A stretch of 64,000 bases of DNA from Areca catechu (GCA_021397845.1 CM038044.1:60735851-60799850); one strand, 5' to 3'. Shown: positions 1-12,530, counted from the stretch's first letter. Notes: generated from the sequence alone by a model not told the origin. Translations and numbers: made by a program.

Positions 1-278
1 ATCGGCTAGGGATTAGTTCCTCTTGGATTCTGTTGGAGATGGGAGGATGGGTGTCGTAACCTTTGGGCTCAGTAGGGGAGCCCTGAATCATTGCAAATCG
101 ATGGGAGAGGTCAGCCAGTTTGTACTCCTGCTCTTCGAGGCACCTCTTCGCCTAGCGATGGATGGCCTCGTTTGTGGATCCCTTAATGGAAGCCATCAAG
201 GATAAAGGAGGTGCAGAGTGGGGGTACTCTCACCTGAGTTCCTGGCCATGTCGGCGCCATTGTTGCGAGTGTGCACCA
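1..278 (-). pseudogene. Decayed gag-like remnant of an LTR retrotransposon
   Basis: On the minus strand an ATG at about 278 opens a peptide beginning MVHTRNNGADMARNSGES, the style of start common in plant Ty3/gypsy gag proteins. A frame change near 210 then leads into KRCLEEQEYKLADLSHRF, a charged helical stretch, with a stop between the two parts. No capsid core, zinc knuckle or protease is visible before the window edge, so the rest would lie to the left. The plus-strand frames over the same bases have no recognisable domain. The call rests on local resemblance only. Confidence 0.3.
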
Positions 279-839
279 TGGTTCAAGACCAGGAAGTGGC
301 TCTCCCGGTCAGTTGGGTCATCATGCTACTTCTTTTTGGCCACCTGGGATCTCCTCGTGGGTCGGAGTCTGCGTGTAATGACCCCTCCCGGAAGGACTGT
401 AGGCTGGTATGGGGATCGGTGGACTGGGCCACTGGCATCCCTAGCTGTTGCTGCATTGCCAGGGACTAGTGTCTCTGATGAAGCTAGTGCATTGCCGCAA
501 CCAGGGCATGGACCTGCTAGGTCAGTATGGTGATCTAGGGATCCACTGGAGGTGGTAGTAGTGGAGAGGGGAGCTCCCCCTAAGGGCTCTGTAGGTCACC
601 ATGATGAGGGTGGCCCCCTGCTCGACTGGCAGAAGCCTCACATGCTCGCATTGTCACCATGGAGCTTGGGCTTCTGTAGATGCTTTACTGGTGCTGGGGG
701 ACTCACCATTGGACTTCCCTCGGTTATCGATGTTCACCCACTTTCTCAAATCTCCTATTAGCTTAAAATCCCTGCAATGAATTACCAATATGAATAGGAC
801 TTCCGGTGTCTAAGACTAAGTAGTAGTATCATAGATAGA
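279..839. other. Unassigned GC-rich stretch upstream of the gag-like remnant
   Basis: More GC-rich than the DNA to its right and holding only short frames with no recognisable motifs. If the gag-like call at 1-278 is right, this could be the leader of the same minus-strand element. I found no primer-binding site or LTR edge in it. Confidence 0.3.
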
Positions 840-1155
840 GAAACTACAAGGCATTATCATATAAATACCTTGTCTAGCAACTCTTTGCTACTTCTTCTTC
901 TTCGACCCATTTAGGCCAAGGGAAGAAATACAAAAAGGATAGTTTCTCTTCCATCTTTGTGGTTGATTGTTCTCTCTACTTGCTCTTTTATTTATTGCTC
1001 TTTATTTCTGCTGCACTTTTACTTAAGAGCATTACATTTGAATTCATAGTACCTTGATTAATTTTTGAATTGGATTACAACCTATTGCATTAAATCAAGT
1101 AATAATTTTTTAGAGACCCAATTTATCCCCCATCTTGGATTGCTTACTGGGCAAT
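840..1155 (+). repeat. Sirevirus-type LTR 3' end, plus orientation, fragment
   Basis: From about 960 to 1155 this matches the reverse complement of the first part of the LTR at 15927. Shared features are a CTCTTTATT tract, CTGCACTT, CATTTGAATTCATAGTACC, TTTTTAGAGACCCAATT and the terminal TTGGATTGCTTACTGGGCAA. The expected terminal CA has decayed (GGCAATA). A TATA-like TATAAATA lies at 860-867, upstream of the matching part. No primer-binding site follows, so this is a 3' LTR or a solo/truncated LTR. The left edge is approximate. Confidence 0.6.
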
Positions 1156-1430
1156 AGACTCTCCATGCCAAATCTAGATTTCTACACCCACTATTTATTA
1201 TGAAAAGCTTTCCCACATGCAAAATAAAAGGTGGGGCATCCCAAGTGGGTGTGGAATAGGAGTTTCACTCTGATTGGGTTTGGCTAAAGGATTCTAGGAT
1301 TTCTAAATCCTATAAATAAGTGCTACCTTTGAAGGGTATCTACAAATTTTTTGAAGCACTTTTGCTCTTGGGTGACTCCTCTCCCTCCTCTCTTCCTCTT
1401 CTCCATGCCTAAGGGTTGGGCAGTGATGAT
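1156..1430. other. Unassigned, contains a TATA-like box
   Basis: AT-rich sequence with CCTATAAATAAG near 1310 followed by a pyrimidine-rich stretch (TCCTCTCCCTCCTCTC, about 1376-1400). The arrangement resembles a plant promoter or LTR U3/R region, but no gene follows and no matching LTR partner was found in the window. Confidence 0.25.
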
Positions 1431-1960
1431 GTTGGAAAAAGTGTCCTAAAGCCAATCATTTGGATTGTAGATGGTTGACTTTTCTTATACATTTATATGA
1501 ATTATTAATAAAATAAAAGTTATTTTGGCAACTTAACATTATTTATCATCTTCTTGTGAACTCTAATGTGTTGAAGTCCTTAGAAATATATTGATTTGAT
1601 AAAGAAGTTTTAAGACTTGTTCTTAAATTGGTTTAAGACTAAATAATACGTTGTTACCTAGGACAACAATATTTATCATGAATAAGTCATTGTTTGCCAT
1701 ATAGGTTGGTTGTCCTCTTAACTAAGGAGTGTGGAGACATTTGTATGGTATGCAGGTGAGTGTTGGAGTACATCTTACTAAATAATGACCAATTTTATGG
1801 AGTACTCTTTTATCAAGAGTATCTCGTAAAAAGGATATGGGTTTAAGTGTTCCTCTGACCTGAGACTATCATGGTGACTTGGCAAGTAACTCATTGTACT
1901 TTGCTCTGGACTACCAGATTTCTAATCTAGTGATGGAAGGTTTCTGTACTATAACAAAAT
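1431..1960 (+). repeat. Diverged Ty1/copia-type LTR fragment
   Basis: It begins TGTTGGAAAAAGTGTCCTAA AGCCAATC, which resembles the start of the LTR at 53285 (AAAGTTGCCTAAAAGCCAATC). It later contains CTGACCTGAGACTATCATGG, resembling TTGACCTGAGACTGCC of the LTR at 35219. The order of shared blocks is the same. No internal region or second LTR belonging to it is present. The right edge is approximate. Confidence 0.45.
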
Positions 1961-3103
1961 AGAGAAATGGCGACCCAAAGTTTTTGATTCTATAGTAAAG
2001 CATCATGAACTCCTGAAACGTGCCGATGCTTTTGAAAACTGCTAGATAATGATGAGGAATGGCCAACCCTTTTTCTCAGTGTCAAGAAAAAATGATTTAA
2101 TGATGCTTTTAAGCATCGAGAGGTTTCGATACCCCCTCCTCCGATCCCAAATTTTGTTCGTAATGCACCACCTCCAGCAACAATCTCCCTCCCTTCTCCT
2201 CCTGCATCTCCTTCGTTCACACTGGCGATCGCTATCTCAGGGACTTCTCCAGTCATCTCACCCTCAGGCACTCACCGATATACATCCTCGGGGCTTCTCT
2301 ATGCTATGATCTCCATCTCTTTAACTTCCTTCATGAATCAGTCACTGGTAAGTGGCTTTTCTTCAATCATCCTCATTGACACAATAGTAACTTTTTTTTA
2401 AGGTTTGGGTGCTCGTTTGGTGCCTTTTGACTCCATGATATTTGCTATCTTGGTGGATACCCATTGAGCAACTCATTGCACTTAAATCCCTACATATCTT
2501 CTCTTCCTTTCTTGGTTTCTTCATATATGAGATCTCAAGCAAGATTTCCAGGTATTTCTCTCATGTATACCCCTTTTTTTTTGCATTTTTCATATTTTAT
2601 ATTTTTAAATTGAAAAACAAAAAAAAGTCTAAGGCACTACCCAAAACTTGATGCAAAACTAGCTTCCTCTTGTTGCTGAAATATATAATATGGGTAGTTT
2701 TGGAGGACTGGGCTCTAGGGTGAGTCTTCAAAGAATTGGACTCTGAATTAGTTTTATGGTTTAGGGAAGAGAAGATGGTTTGAGAATGGAGATTGCACTA
2801 GTTCTATTAAGCCAAACTCAAGCTACTTGGATCCATTGATAACCCTATTTTCAGTTACCTTTTCTAGATTCTGGATATTTGTTATCCGAGAAGATTGATT
2901 TTTGGAATAGTAAGTCCTCAAAAGTATAACCAAAACATATGTCAAGTAGACAAATTTTCTATACTTGCATTCAGTTTGATATTTCTTTCAAATAAGAATT
3001 TGGACCTTTCTAGGACTAGAAAAGAGAAACCTCTCAAGGATAAAGATTTTACATACTATTGTCAAAAAGAATGATATAATGCAAATCATGCATTTGCTGG
3101 GCT
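1961..3103. other. Unassigned AT-rich sequence
   Basis: I see no convincing coding frame, RNA gene or repeat here. Short frames such as those at 1990-2271 and 2442-2651 lack motifs. The last five bases before element B (3104-3108, AGAAT) are its target-site duplication. Confidence 0.3.
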
Positions 3104-3108
3104 AGAAT

Positions 3109-3977
3109 TGATGCAGGATGACTCTAAGATTGCTAAAGATGCAGGAAAATAGTAAACTAATTTTTTTATATTTTTTTATAATTTAATTTGCAGGCTAGAT
3201 TCTCAAAATTAAGCAAGAAATAACATAAAGAATAGCAATATAAATAATCATCGTATCGCAGGCAAACTCATGCAAAATAATAAATTACCAGGACTCGAGA
3301 ATTAAGAAACTCCTGGATTAGGATAGCTTATCTTCATCAAATCAGAAATTAAAAGAAGGGAAGGATGTTACCAATTAGTGATTTGAAGAACTTCTAATGA
3401 AGAGATCACACAGCACTCTGATTGGAGTATGGATGATGAAGCTTGGTTTCCTTGATTAGATGTCTAATTTGGGCAGTCTCGGAGGCAAGGAAAGCCTCCT
3501 GTGGGGAGGTGAAACACCTCGGGGATCCTGCAAAATGTCAAGGGTCAGTCAAAATAGCAAGTAAGAAAAGAAAGGAAACTAGGTTTAGAAGGAATCAGGT
3601 TAGGAATTAGAAGCTGGGCTGTTTGAAGCTGGTTGAAGATCTCCTTTATTGGTGGCCTACGGCACTCCTTGGACGTGTGAAGGCTTGGATGGTAGTGAGT
3701 TAGGGCATGGAAGGATGCTAGGGCAATAAGGAATTCAGCCAAACATAATAGTAACCAAAGAGAAAAAACAAAGTAACACACAAGCTTGCAAGCTCAAATA
3801 AATTTTACCAGGGTTTTGATATCATGAATAAAAATTGATTACAAGAGGGGGAGAGGTGGGGTATTTATAGAGTTCCCATGCCCTCACTAACCATAGTTAC
3901 ACTTGGGTTACAAGTTCTCTTTCAAATTGGAATACAAGTCCTTTCCAAGCTAGGTTAGAAAAACAAATCCCCATTAG
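3109..3977 (-). repeat. Element B 3' LTR, left part
   Basis: It starts TGATGCAGGATGACTC and matches 31903 onward over its full length. The match breaks at 3977, where array A begins. The last five bases, ATTAG, are the target of that insertion and recur at 15017-15021. A 3545-3781 minus-strand frame inside it also occurs in the other LTR copy and is LTR sequence rather than a gene. Confidence 0.92.
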
Positions 3978-5281
3978 TGATGGGGAACATGTATCGAATG
4001 ATGCATTTAAAGGAATTAGAAGGACTAAATGAAAATGAAATAGATAAACATGTAGCTATTCTACGTAAAAGAAATAGAATTATATGAAAGGAACATAAGG
4101 AAAAGAACTAGACTAGAAAAGAATCTCTCAAATTAAGAAGGAATCTTCGTGGTTAGGAAACCACATAGGTTAGGGCTATCCTACTTTCCTATTTCAGATC
4201 TAAAAGAAGATTATAATGATGGCTATCTGGCTATTAATAATCTGAAATTCAGAAAATGGACACTCAAGATGAAGTACTAAGAATAGCAAGGAGTTACTCT
4301 AGATCTAATGGCACCTTGTTTATGATTCCTTGGCACAGTAGACCTACACCTTGAAAACCAGGAGACCCGGGGATCCTGCATAGATACATAGTAAAATTAA
4401 AAGATTTAGGTGGAAGAATGGAGAAATGGAAGAGGAAATTAGGAATGGAAGAAATGGCTTAGATTTGGCTTTAAGTGGATCTCCTGTGGCATCCTTTGCT
4501 TGAATCATCTTCAATTGTTGGCGTGGAGAACTCCATTGTAGATGATCTCTTTTGGAAGATGGGATGGTCGAAATTGGAGAGGCTTGAAGAGGATTCTCCA
4601 AGGGTGGCCGAATGGGATTGGAAGAGGGACTAGTAGCTTGTTTGGTTATCCTAGGTCTCACACCTACCTTCTCTCAAGGGTCTTTGGCTAGTGAAGGAAG
4701 AAAGCTTTCTTAGAAAAAAAAAATTATTTCATTCATCATCATCAACATTACAAGAAGATGTAGGAGCTTTTATAAACCTTAAGCTCCCTTTCAAATTCAG
4801 ACTACACCTCCTTTCATGGAGAAAATCAAGGGGCATCCCATGAAGATAGGAGTGGCCCATTCAAATTTAATTCTCCTAATTACAAGGTGGGCACCCATAA
4901 AGAGTGGAGCTTCATTCAAATTTGAAAATTCATGGTTGATGTGTCTTGGTGATGTGTTATGATTTATCCTCCAAGATGGCATGACTTGTCTTCCAAGGTG
5001 GCATGGTGTTTTGATGATGTGGTGCTCCAAGTAGTTGGTGAAGTTGGTTGCACTCATTCTTGCTTAATTAAAGCCCAACGCAAGTAGATCTTGAACTCGA
5101 CTCAATACAAAGCCAATTTATCTCTAATTGGATACAAATTAAAATAAAACAGGACTCAATTATTCAAATAAAAATAAATACAAGACTTATAGACTTATTA
5201 TAGGACTTAAATTCCTAGTCTTCTATCCATAAAGAACATGGCATTAGCTGAAGCCTCTTCCTGAGCCTGGTGCTTGCACCA
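3978..5281 (-). repeat. Array A LTR 1 (3' LTR)
   Basis: Plus-strand ends are TGATGGGGAACATG and CTGGTGCTTGCACCA. Read on the minus strand it starts TGGTGCAAGCACCA, a 14-base inverted repeat. It pairs with 11219-12530 throughout. ATTCTTCC follows on the plus strand, the complement of a short polypurine tract (GGAAGAAT). Confidence 0.9.
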
Positions 5282-6573
5282 ATTCTTCCAGTGTGGGAGG
5301 AACTCAACCCTGTCGAGTAAGGATCAGTTTGACTGTGGTATTTTTCTAATAGATTTGGGTCAATTTGTTATAGATCCTCTCGGGTGATCCAGGAGTCTTC
5401 AGATTCTGGTTAGCCTTGCCAATGAACCAGATAATGCTGATAATCCTTATTTCTAGTAGTAATCACTTAGTCATCTAAGATACGTTCAATCTTGTCTCTT
5501 TGGTCTAGTGGAATTGCTGGTGGACACTCAGGTAGGGTTTCGCTCTCAAAGGTAGGGTGGGTCCAAAAGGCTCACTAAGAATTAATGCAGGTTCTTTAAA
5601 TTCTTTTAGATTAGAAATATTAAATGTGGAGCTAAAGCCATAATCAGGTGGTAACTCTAACACATGCTTTAGATCCAATTTTCTTAATTATTTTGAAAGG
5701 TCCAGCTCCCCGGGCATGCAATTTCTTCATAGTTCTCGGTGAAAACCTTTTAGGTCTAAGTTTTATCATGATAGAGTCCCCTTCATTAAATTCTTTTATT
5801 CGTTTACGCGAATCAGCCATATGCTTATAAACTTCATTACTTATTTGAATTTTCTTACTAATTTTTTTATGTAATTCTTTAAGATGCTGTGCATATGACT
5901 CGGCAGAATTAGACATTCATGCAGGTGTGGGTAATGGAATGAGGTCGATAAGTTTCCTAGGTCTGTAACCATGGACAATCTCAAAGGGACTTTTACCAGT
6001 AGACCTATTGACCGAGCTGTTGTACGCGAATTTAGCATGAGGTAGTAGTAAATCCCAATTTCCTAGTCTCTCTCAAACAAGGCACCTTAATAAATTCCCT
6101 AGACTTTTACTTACAACCTTGGTTTGTCCATCAGTTTGAGGGTGGTAAGCAGTTGAGAATTTCAGTTTTGTTCCTAGTAGGTGCCAAAGGGTTTTCCAAA
6201 AATAGCTTATGAAATGGACATCCCTATTAGAAACAATGGTCTTAGGTAACCCATGTAACTTGACTACTTGATCGAGAAAAAGCTTGGCTACTGTAGAGGC
6301 ATCAAAAGTTTGGGAGCAGGGTATAAAATGGGCCATTTTCGAAAATCTGTAGACCACTACAAAGATTGAATCGTGTTTTCTAAGAGTCTTGGACAATCCT
6401 AAAATGAAGTCCATGCTAAGATCCTGCCATGGACAATCCGGCACAGGTAAAGGAGTGTTTAACCCGGTGTTTTCTCTTTGATGTTTGGCAATCGCACATG
6501 TCCTACATCTGGCAACAATATTGGCTACCTGTCTCTTAAGGCCTGGCCAGTAAAATTTCTCCTCATGTATCAA
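5282..6573 (-). pseudogene. Array A copy 1 integrase, broken
   Basis: Ty3/gypsy integrase, which joins element cDNA to host DNA. The zinc-binding region shows CRTCAIAK. The core shows the first acidic residue in LSMDFILGLSK (6073-6573 frame). The second catalytic position reads SNRDVHF, with Asn in place of the usual Asp. The third reads TDGQTKVV, with Lys in place of Glu. The C-terminal part (5644-5916) has the SH3-like stretch GDSIMIKLRPKRFSPRTMKK and ARGAGPFKIIKKIGS. A degenerate tail toward 5340 aligns with the chromodomain-like end seen intact in element G. Frame breaks lie near 5920, 6040-6070 and 6580. Not functional. Confidence 0.85.
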
Positions 6574-6588
6574 TATGGTCTTGTTTCT

Positions 6589-7914
6589 TCAAAAATGGCC
6601 AGCCAAACCTCCAACATGGGTTTTCCAAATTAAAAAGTCTCTCACGGAAGTCTTTGGAACACAAAGCTTATTTTCCTTAAACAAATAACTATCTAAAAGG
6701 GTGTACTCACTGTGATCACTAGATGGTCCCAATTTCAAAGCTTGGTAAACTTCACTAAAGTCTGGACAGGTATCATACTCATCCGTAAGTCTTTCAAATC
6801 CAATGACTTCAATGCTAATCAAGTTTAGAAGTAGGCTTCTACGACTTAATGTATCTGCTACCTTATTCTCAGTTTCGGCACGGTGTTTCAAGACAAATGT
6901 GTAGGCCTGGATGTATTCTACCCACTTAACATGCCTAGGATTCAGCTTTTTCTGAGAATTAAGGAATCTAAGGGCCTCGTGATCAGAAAACAGGACAAAA
7001 TCATGCGATAGTAGATAGTTCCTCCAATACCTTAAAGCTTGCACTGCCGCACAGAGCTCCTTATCATAGGTGGAATAATTAAGCTTGGCTTCATATAATT
7101 TTTCGCTAAAGAAAGCTATGGGGTGTTTCTCCTGGCTTAAAACTTCACCTATTCCAACTCCAGACGCATCACAAGCAACCTCAAAAACCTTAAATAAATC
7201 AGGCAATCTTAAGATAGGTGCTTGTGTCTTTTTCTTCTTAACATATAGGACGGCCCTATCAGTAGCTTTTGTCCACTCAAATTGGCCTTTCCTAATGCAA
7301 TCCATGATTGGCACAACTATGGTGCTAAACCCTCGAATGAATCTTCTATAAAAAGTAGCGAGGCCATGAAAACTTCATACATTATGAACACTTTTTGGCA
7401 CAGGCCACTCTATAATTGACTTAATCTTTTCGGGGTCAGTAGAAACTCCGTCAGGTGTAACAATAAAACCTAGGAAAATGACTCTATGGATGAAAAAATA
7501 ACATTTTTTAAGATTAGCGAGGAGACTATTTTCCCTAAGTGCTAAATAGACTTGATTCAAATGGTCCAAATGATCCTTCTTGGTCCTGCTATATATAAGA
7601 ATGTCGTTGAAGTAAGCTACAACAAACCTTTCTATAAATAACCGTAGGACTTGATTCATAATTTGCATAAAGGTACTAGGAGCATTGGACAGTCTGAAAG
7701 GCATTACTAACCACTCAAAAAGACCCTCCTTGGTCTTGAATGTAGTCTTCCACTCATCCCCAGGTCTAATCCTAACCTTATGATAGCCACTCTTAAGGTC
7801 AATCTTTGAAAATATTGTTGCTCCGGCCATCATATCTAACATGTCATCCAAATGGGGTATGGGAAATCTATATTTTGTTGTGATCTTATTAATGGCATGA
7901 CTATCAATGCACAT
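6589..7914 (-). pseudogene. Array A copy 1 reverse transcriptase and RNase H, broken
   Basis: Reverse transcriptase lies at 7375-7914: it has CIDSHAINKIT, the first catalytic Asp in FSKIDLKSGYHKV, and MPFRLSNAPSTF where MPFGL is usual. The active-site motif reads YFNDILIYS, with Asn replacing the first Asp of the expected pair. RNase H lies at 6589-7314: ACDASGVGIGEVLSQ, FSDHEALRFLNSQ and the tail AETENKVADTLSRR are recognisable. The two parts are separated by a frame break near 7340. Copy 2 of this region (13166-14902) lets each mutation be dated relative to the duplication. Confidence 0.88.
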
Positions 7915-7940
7915 CCTCCAAGTGCCATCTTTCTTAGGGG

Positions 7941-8972
7941 TCAGTAATGCGGTACTGCACAGGAACTCAAACTTTCTCTAATAAATCCTTTCCTAAGGAG
8001 ATCCCCTACTTGTCTTTGTAACTCTAAGTGTTCGGTAGGGTTCATCCTATAATGTGGAAGGTTGGGTAGGGTGGCTCCTGGGACTAAATCAATGGCGTGC
8101 TGGATATCCTTAAGGGGTGGAAGTTGGTCAGGTAGGTCATCTGGAAACACATCCTTAAAGTCTTCTAACACTTTAGCCACTTCCTGAGGGCGTTCTTTTT
8201 GGGAAGGCTCCTGAATTTCCTTAGTGGCTAAAATCCAAACATGTGCACCCTCAGTGAGTTCTTTCTCAATCTCCTTATCAGTTATCAAATTGACTCCTGT
8301 TTTCTTCTCCTTTAGGTGGCTCGATCCTTTCTTAACATTGTCCTTAGGTGGTGTTGGGTTGATCACAAACTTCTTTCCTAAGTGCATGAATGAGTAGGAA
8401 TTTGATCGGCCATATAGGGTTGCATCATGGTCAAATAACCAAGGTCGACCTAGGATGATACTGCTCACTCCCATTGGTAGGACATCACACCACACTTTCT
8501 CTTGATATGACTATAATTGGATTTGGACTAGTTACCTATGTTTGATGGGAATTGAAGTGGAGTCTATCCAAGAAACCTTATAGGAATTTGGATGGGGAAC
8601 TATGGACAAGCCTAAAGTTTTGACAGCACTAGTGGATATGGCATTTACACAACTCCAACTATCTATGATTATTTTACATACCTTATCCCCTAACTTGACA
8701 AATGTTTGTAGGATGTTAATTCTACGCCAATCTTCTTGTGTCATGGTGTGGGTAAGGATGCATCTAACTACTCCGAACAGATCAAGCTCTATTTGTTCCT
8801 CGTTACCTTCATAATCTTCAGCCAAATTTTTCTCTGCCTGATATACCTCCTCAACATTATCACCTAGGAGCTCTATGGGTTCAGGATCATTCTCTTCTAA
8901 TTCTCCTATGTGTAAGGTCGTAGTTGGAAAATTGCTAGCATAATGGCTTAACTTACGACATCTGAAACACAC
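7941..8972 (-). pseudogene. Array A zinc knuckle, protease and RT start, broken
   Basis: Reading leftward from 8972, the zinc knuckle CFRCRKLSHYASNF has lost its final Cys and the conserved Gly. An acidic linker with GELEENDPEPIELLG follows. The aspartic protease motif reads IIIDSWSCVNAIS, with Trp where Gly normally follows Asp-Ser. After a break near 8500, the frame 7941-8495 has ILGRPWLFDHDATLYGR, the conserved C-terminal part of the protease, and then LPDQLPPLKDIQHAIDL, the lead-in to reverse transcriptase. A frame shift near 7945 separates it from the RT fingers. Confidence 0.82.
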
Positions 8973-9432
8973 AACATTAGGGTTTGGATTCCTCTAGACT
9001 TCTGGTGCTTTACCCCTATCATCTCTATGGGTCAGAGGGATGCTGGGGTTGGGTCGGCTGGTTCACATCTAATTCGGTCCTGGCTGCTGTCTAGGTGCAC
9101 TAGTTCTAGGAGGTTCAGGTCTATGATAAAGTGGTCCCCTATGGAATATCTCGGCATCTCATGCTACTAATAAGCTAGCTCTAAGTCATGGACTTCCCTC
9201 AAGAATAACTCTTTCTAGATTTCTTCTCTCAATCCTGCCCTAAACATAGACAAAGTAACTGACTTGGACTCATCTACATTGCATCTCATTACAAACTCAT
9301 CAGATTTTGCAATGTATTCGGCTACACTCTTGGTTCCCTGAGTCAACCTCTGCCACTGGTCTAGAAGTCTCTAGTGGTAAGACATAAGAAGGTATTTCTC
9401 TTTAAACCTAAGTTTCCTTTCCCTCCAGGTTT

Positions 9433-10034
9433 CTATGGGAACATCACCCCTTTGTCAATGAACCTCTCGACGTTTCCCCAGTAAAGCCAAGCCTGACGAA
9501 TTAACCTAAGCTTCGCGAACTTGCATTTTCTCTTCTCTGTCATGTCATACCAATCGAAGTACTGATCCATCTCTCCCTCCCAATCTATGTAAACCTTAGG
9601 ATCCAGATTTCCATCGAATGTAGGTGCTTCCAAACTAAAACTCCTAAGGGTTCGCTCATCACAGTTTGTCTGATCCTGATGTGTCTCCTAGGGTTTGGCT
9701 CATAGATTGGATCATGGTGTGCTATCCTAGGGTTCGGGTCATGGACTCGATCAGGATTGAGCTTTCTAGGATTTGGCTTGATGAAATGGTCTTGATGAAG
9801 AGCCCTTCTAGGGTTGATGGATGTCTCAAACTCAGGTTCAGGCTCTAACTCATTCTGGACTTCATGAGTTCCTTCAGGGGTACGAGCTTCTAATCGATCA
9901 AGCCTAGCAGTGGTGAGGGTTATCTGATCAGTCATGTTTTGGTGGGTCTGGGCCAATTGATCAGTCAAGTTCTGGTTCAGTCGGGTCATTTGGTCATTCA
10001 AAGATTTCATCAAACTCTCAAAGTTTTGTTCCAT
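9433..10034 (-). pseudogene. Array A gag, broken
   Basis: The start MEQNFESLMKSLNDQM at 10034 is followed by a coiled-coil-like heptad region of Asn/Gln and Leu and then a proline-arginine-rich linker. After a frame shift near 9620, the capsid core is recognised by MEAPTFDGNLDPKVYIDWEG and KFAKLRLIRQAWLYW. The remaining gag to the zinc knuckle at 8972 has several stops. Gag would assemble the particle and bind element RNA. The same N-terminal layout occurs in B (30082) and G (58961), which supports common ancestry. Confidence 0.8.
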
Positions 10035-11202
10035 GGTTACACTCGATTGGGCTTAGGTTTGCTGGTAGGGTGCTCATGATCTAGTTGCCATGCACACTCG
10101 AACTCAATCTCGGACTAGGGGTTTGCTAGACCTAGAGCCCAAACCAAATGTTAGGTCAAATTGACAATCCGGGTTGTAGTGACTTAGCACCTGACCAGGT
10201 AAGTGTAAGGTTGGTGGAGGTTCCTCTTTGCTTGCCTTAGACACCAATTTGAAATTGGACAGGTAAGCGAACCAACCCACCTTCCTTCGGGCTCTTGTCA
10301 TTGAACCACTTGCTTAGACACCAGATACAAGCACACACAAACAGGTTGTCAAAGTTGGCTTGACACTTGAGTCGACCCGACCTTGTGGGTGTCCCTAGCT
10401 CACTAGAGCAATTAAATGTCTACTTTGTTTTAATTAGGGTTGGGTTAGTTATGAAAGTTGTTGATTTTTGGACTAGGGACAGGTGATGAAATCCTGACCC
10501 TATCTCAATTTGATGCCCTTAACTTGTTTTTCCATGAAATGAATGTAACAAGCATATGGATCCAAATTTCAGGTGCAGAAATCAGTGTATTGAAGTTTTG
10601 ATGTGGGGCGACGTGTATCAATCTCATAAAAACTTGAAAAAGTCAAAAAACACTCTTAACTTGTAGGGGATATATCATATGAAAGGAAATTTAAAGATAA
10701 AATCTATACTATGCTGAGCAAATTCTAAAAGTTAGATAATGTAAATAGAACAGAACAAAACAGCAGAAATTTCAACAACAGTGATGGAGTGCGGGAATAT
10801 TTATTTTTTTTTGTAATTTTTTTTTGAAGGTAAAATTTTTCATGCTGATAACTAACATAATATAGAGTAGGAAAAAAACTTATTTTAATAAAAAATTAAC
10901 TACTTTCATTCAAACTTTTATGCAAATCACAGTCAGCCTACTTAGAAATACAATAAGTAGAATTTAAACAAACAAAGGTATTTGCATACCAAACTTCAAC
11001 CTAATAATTCACGTCCGGCCAGGGGCTCATTATTCCCATGGGTTGTGACAGTGTACTAGTGTACACCCACTCAGGAGGCATGAATCTTAGATCTAGATTG
11101 GATTTACAAAAAAACTATGTAGCAAGTATAAGTGCTATGCATGCAGAAAATTTCAGCAACCTACCTAAATGCAGAAATTTAGAATTAACCCTAACCTACC
11201 AT
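10035..11202 (-). other. Array A leader (untranslated, between primer site and gag)
   Basis: About 1.2 kb of non-coding sequence between gag and the primer-binding site. It includes a short frame at 10104-10301 with no recognisable domain. Packaging signals would be expected here in an active element, but none can be identified by eye. Confidence 0.6.
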
Positions 11203-11214
11203 GCTCTGATACCA
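11203..11214 (-). other. Primer-binding site of array A, tRNA-Met(i) type
   Basis: On the minus strand it reads TGGTATCAGAGC, the complement of the 3' end of plant initiator tRNA-Met. Four bases separate it from the LTR edge at 11219. It fixes the orientation and the LTR boundary. Confidence 0.93.
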
Positions 11215-11218
11215 AAAA

Positions 11219-12530
11219 TGATGGGAAACATGTATCGAATGATGCATTTAAAAGAATTAGAAGGACTAAATAAAAATGAAATAGATAAACATGCAGCTAT
11301 TCTACGTAAAAGAAATAAAATTATATGAAAGGAACATAAGGAAAAGAACTAGACTAGAAAAGAATCTCTCAAAGTAATTAAGAAGGGATCTTCATGGTTA
11401 GGAAACCACACAGGTTAGGGCTAGCTTACTTTCCTATTTCAGATCTGAAAGAAGATTATAAAGATGGCTATCCGGCTATTAATAATCTGAAATTCAGAAA
11501 AAGGACACTCAAGATGAAGTACTAAGAATAGCAAGGAGTTACTCTAGATCTAAAGGCACCTTGTTTATGATTCCTTGGCATAGTAGACCTTCACCTTGAA
11601 AACCAGGAGACCCGGGGATCCTACATAGATACATAGTAAAATCAAAAGATTTAGGTGGAAGAATGGAGAAATGGAAGAGAAAATTAGGAATGGATGAAAT
11701 GGCTTAGATTTGGCTTTAAGTGGATCTCCTGTGGCGTCCATTGCTTTAATCATCTTCAATTGTTGGCGTGGAGAACTTCGTTGTTGATGATCTCTCTTGG
11801 AAGATGGGAATGTCAAAATTGTAGAGACTTGAAGAGGATTCTCCAAGGGTGGCCGACTGGGATTGGAAGAGGGACTAGTAGCTTGTTTGGTTAAGTATCC
11901 TAGGTCTCACACCTACCTTCTCTCAAGGGTCTTTGGGTAGAAAAAGAAGAAAGCTTTCTTAGAAATAAAATTTCCTTTCATTCATCATCATCAACATTAC
12001 AAGAGGATGTAGGAGCTTTTATAAACCTTAAGCTCCCTTTCAAATTCAAACTACACCTCCTTTCATGGAGAAAATCAAGGGGCATCCCATGAAGATAGGA
12101 GTGGCCCATTCATATTTAATTCTCCTAATTACAAGGTGGGCACCCATAAAGAGTGGAGCTTCATTCAAATTTGAAAATTCATGGTTGATGTGTCTTGGTG
12201 ATGTGGCATGATTTATCCTCCAAGATGGCATGACTTGTCTTCCAAGGTGGCATGGTGCTTTGATGATGTGGTGCTCCAAGTAGTTGGTGAAGTTGGTTGC
12301 ACTCATTCTTGCTTAATTAAAGCCCAACGCAAGTAGATCTTGAAGTTGACTCAATATAAAGCCAATTTAACTCTAATTGGACCCAAATTAAAATAAAACA
12401 TGACTCAATTATTCAAATAAAAATAAATACATGATTCATAGACTTATTACAGGACTTAAATTCCTAGTCTTCTATCCATAAAGAACATGGCATTATCTGA
12501 AGCCTCTTTCTGAGCCTGGTGCCTACACTA
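11219..12530 (-). repeat. Array A LTR 2 (shared middle LTR)
   Basis: It pairs with 3978-5281 end to end, including the frames 11565-11846 and 12046-12306 that recur at 4344-4661 and 4797-5057. It serves as 5' LTR for copy 1 (primer site at 11203) and as 3' LTR for copy 2. It ends CCTGGTGCCTACACTA, a decayed form of the terminal inverted repeat. Confidence 0.9.

Noticed and set aside
162..533. 123-codon plus-strand frame near the left edge
   Set aside because: No recognisable motif; the minus strand gives a more convincing, though broken, gag-like reading.
1990..2309. Overlapping 93- and 86-codon frames on opposite strands
   Set aside because: Neither has a domain, and mirrored open frames here reflect composition.
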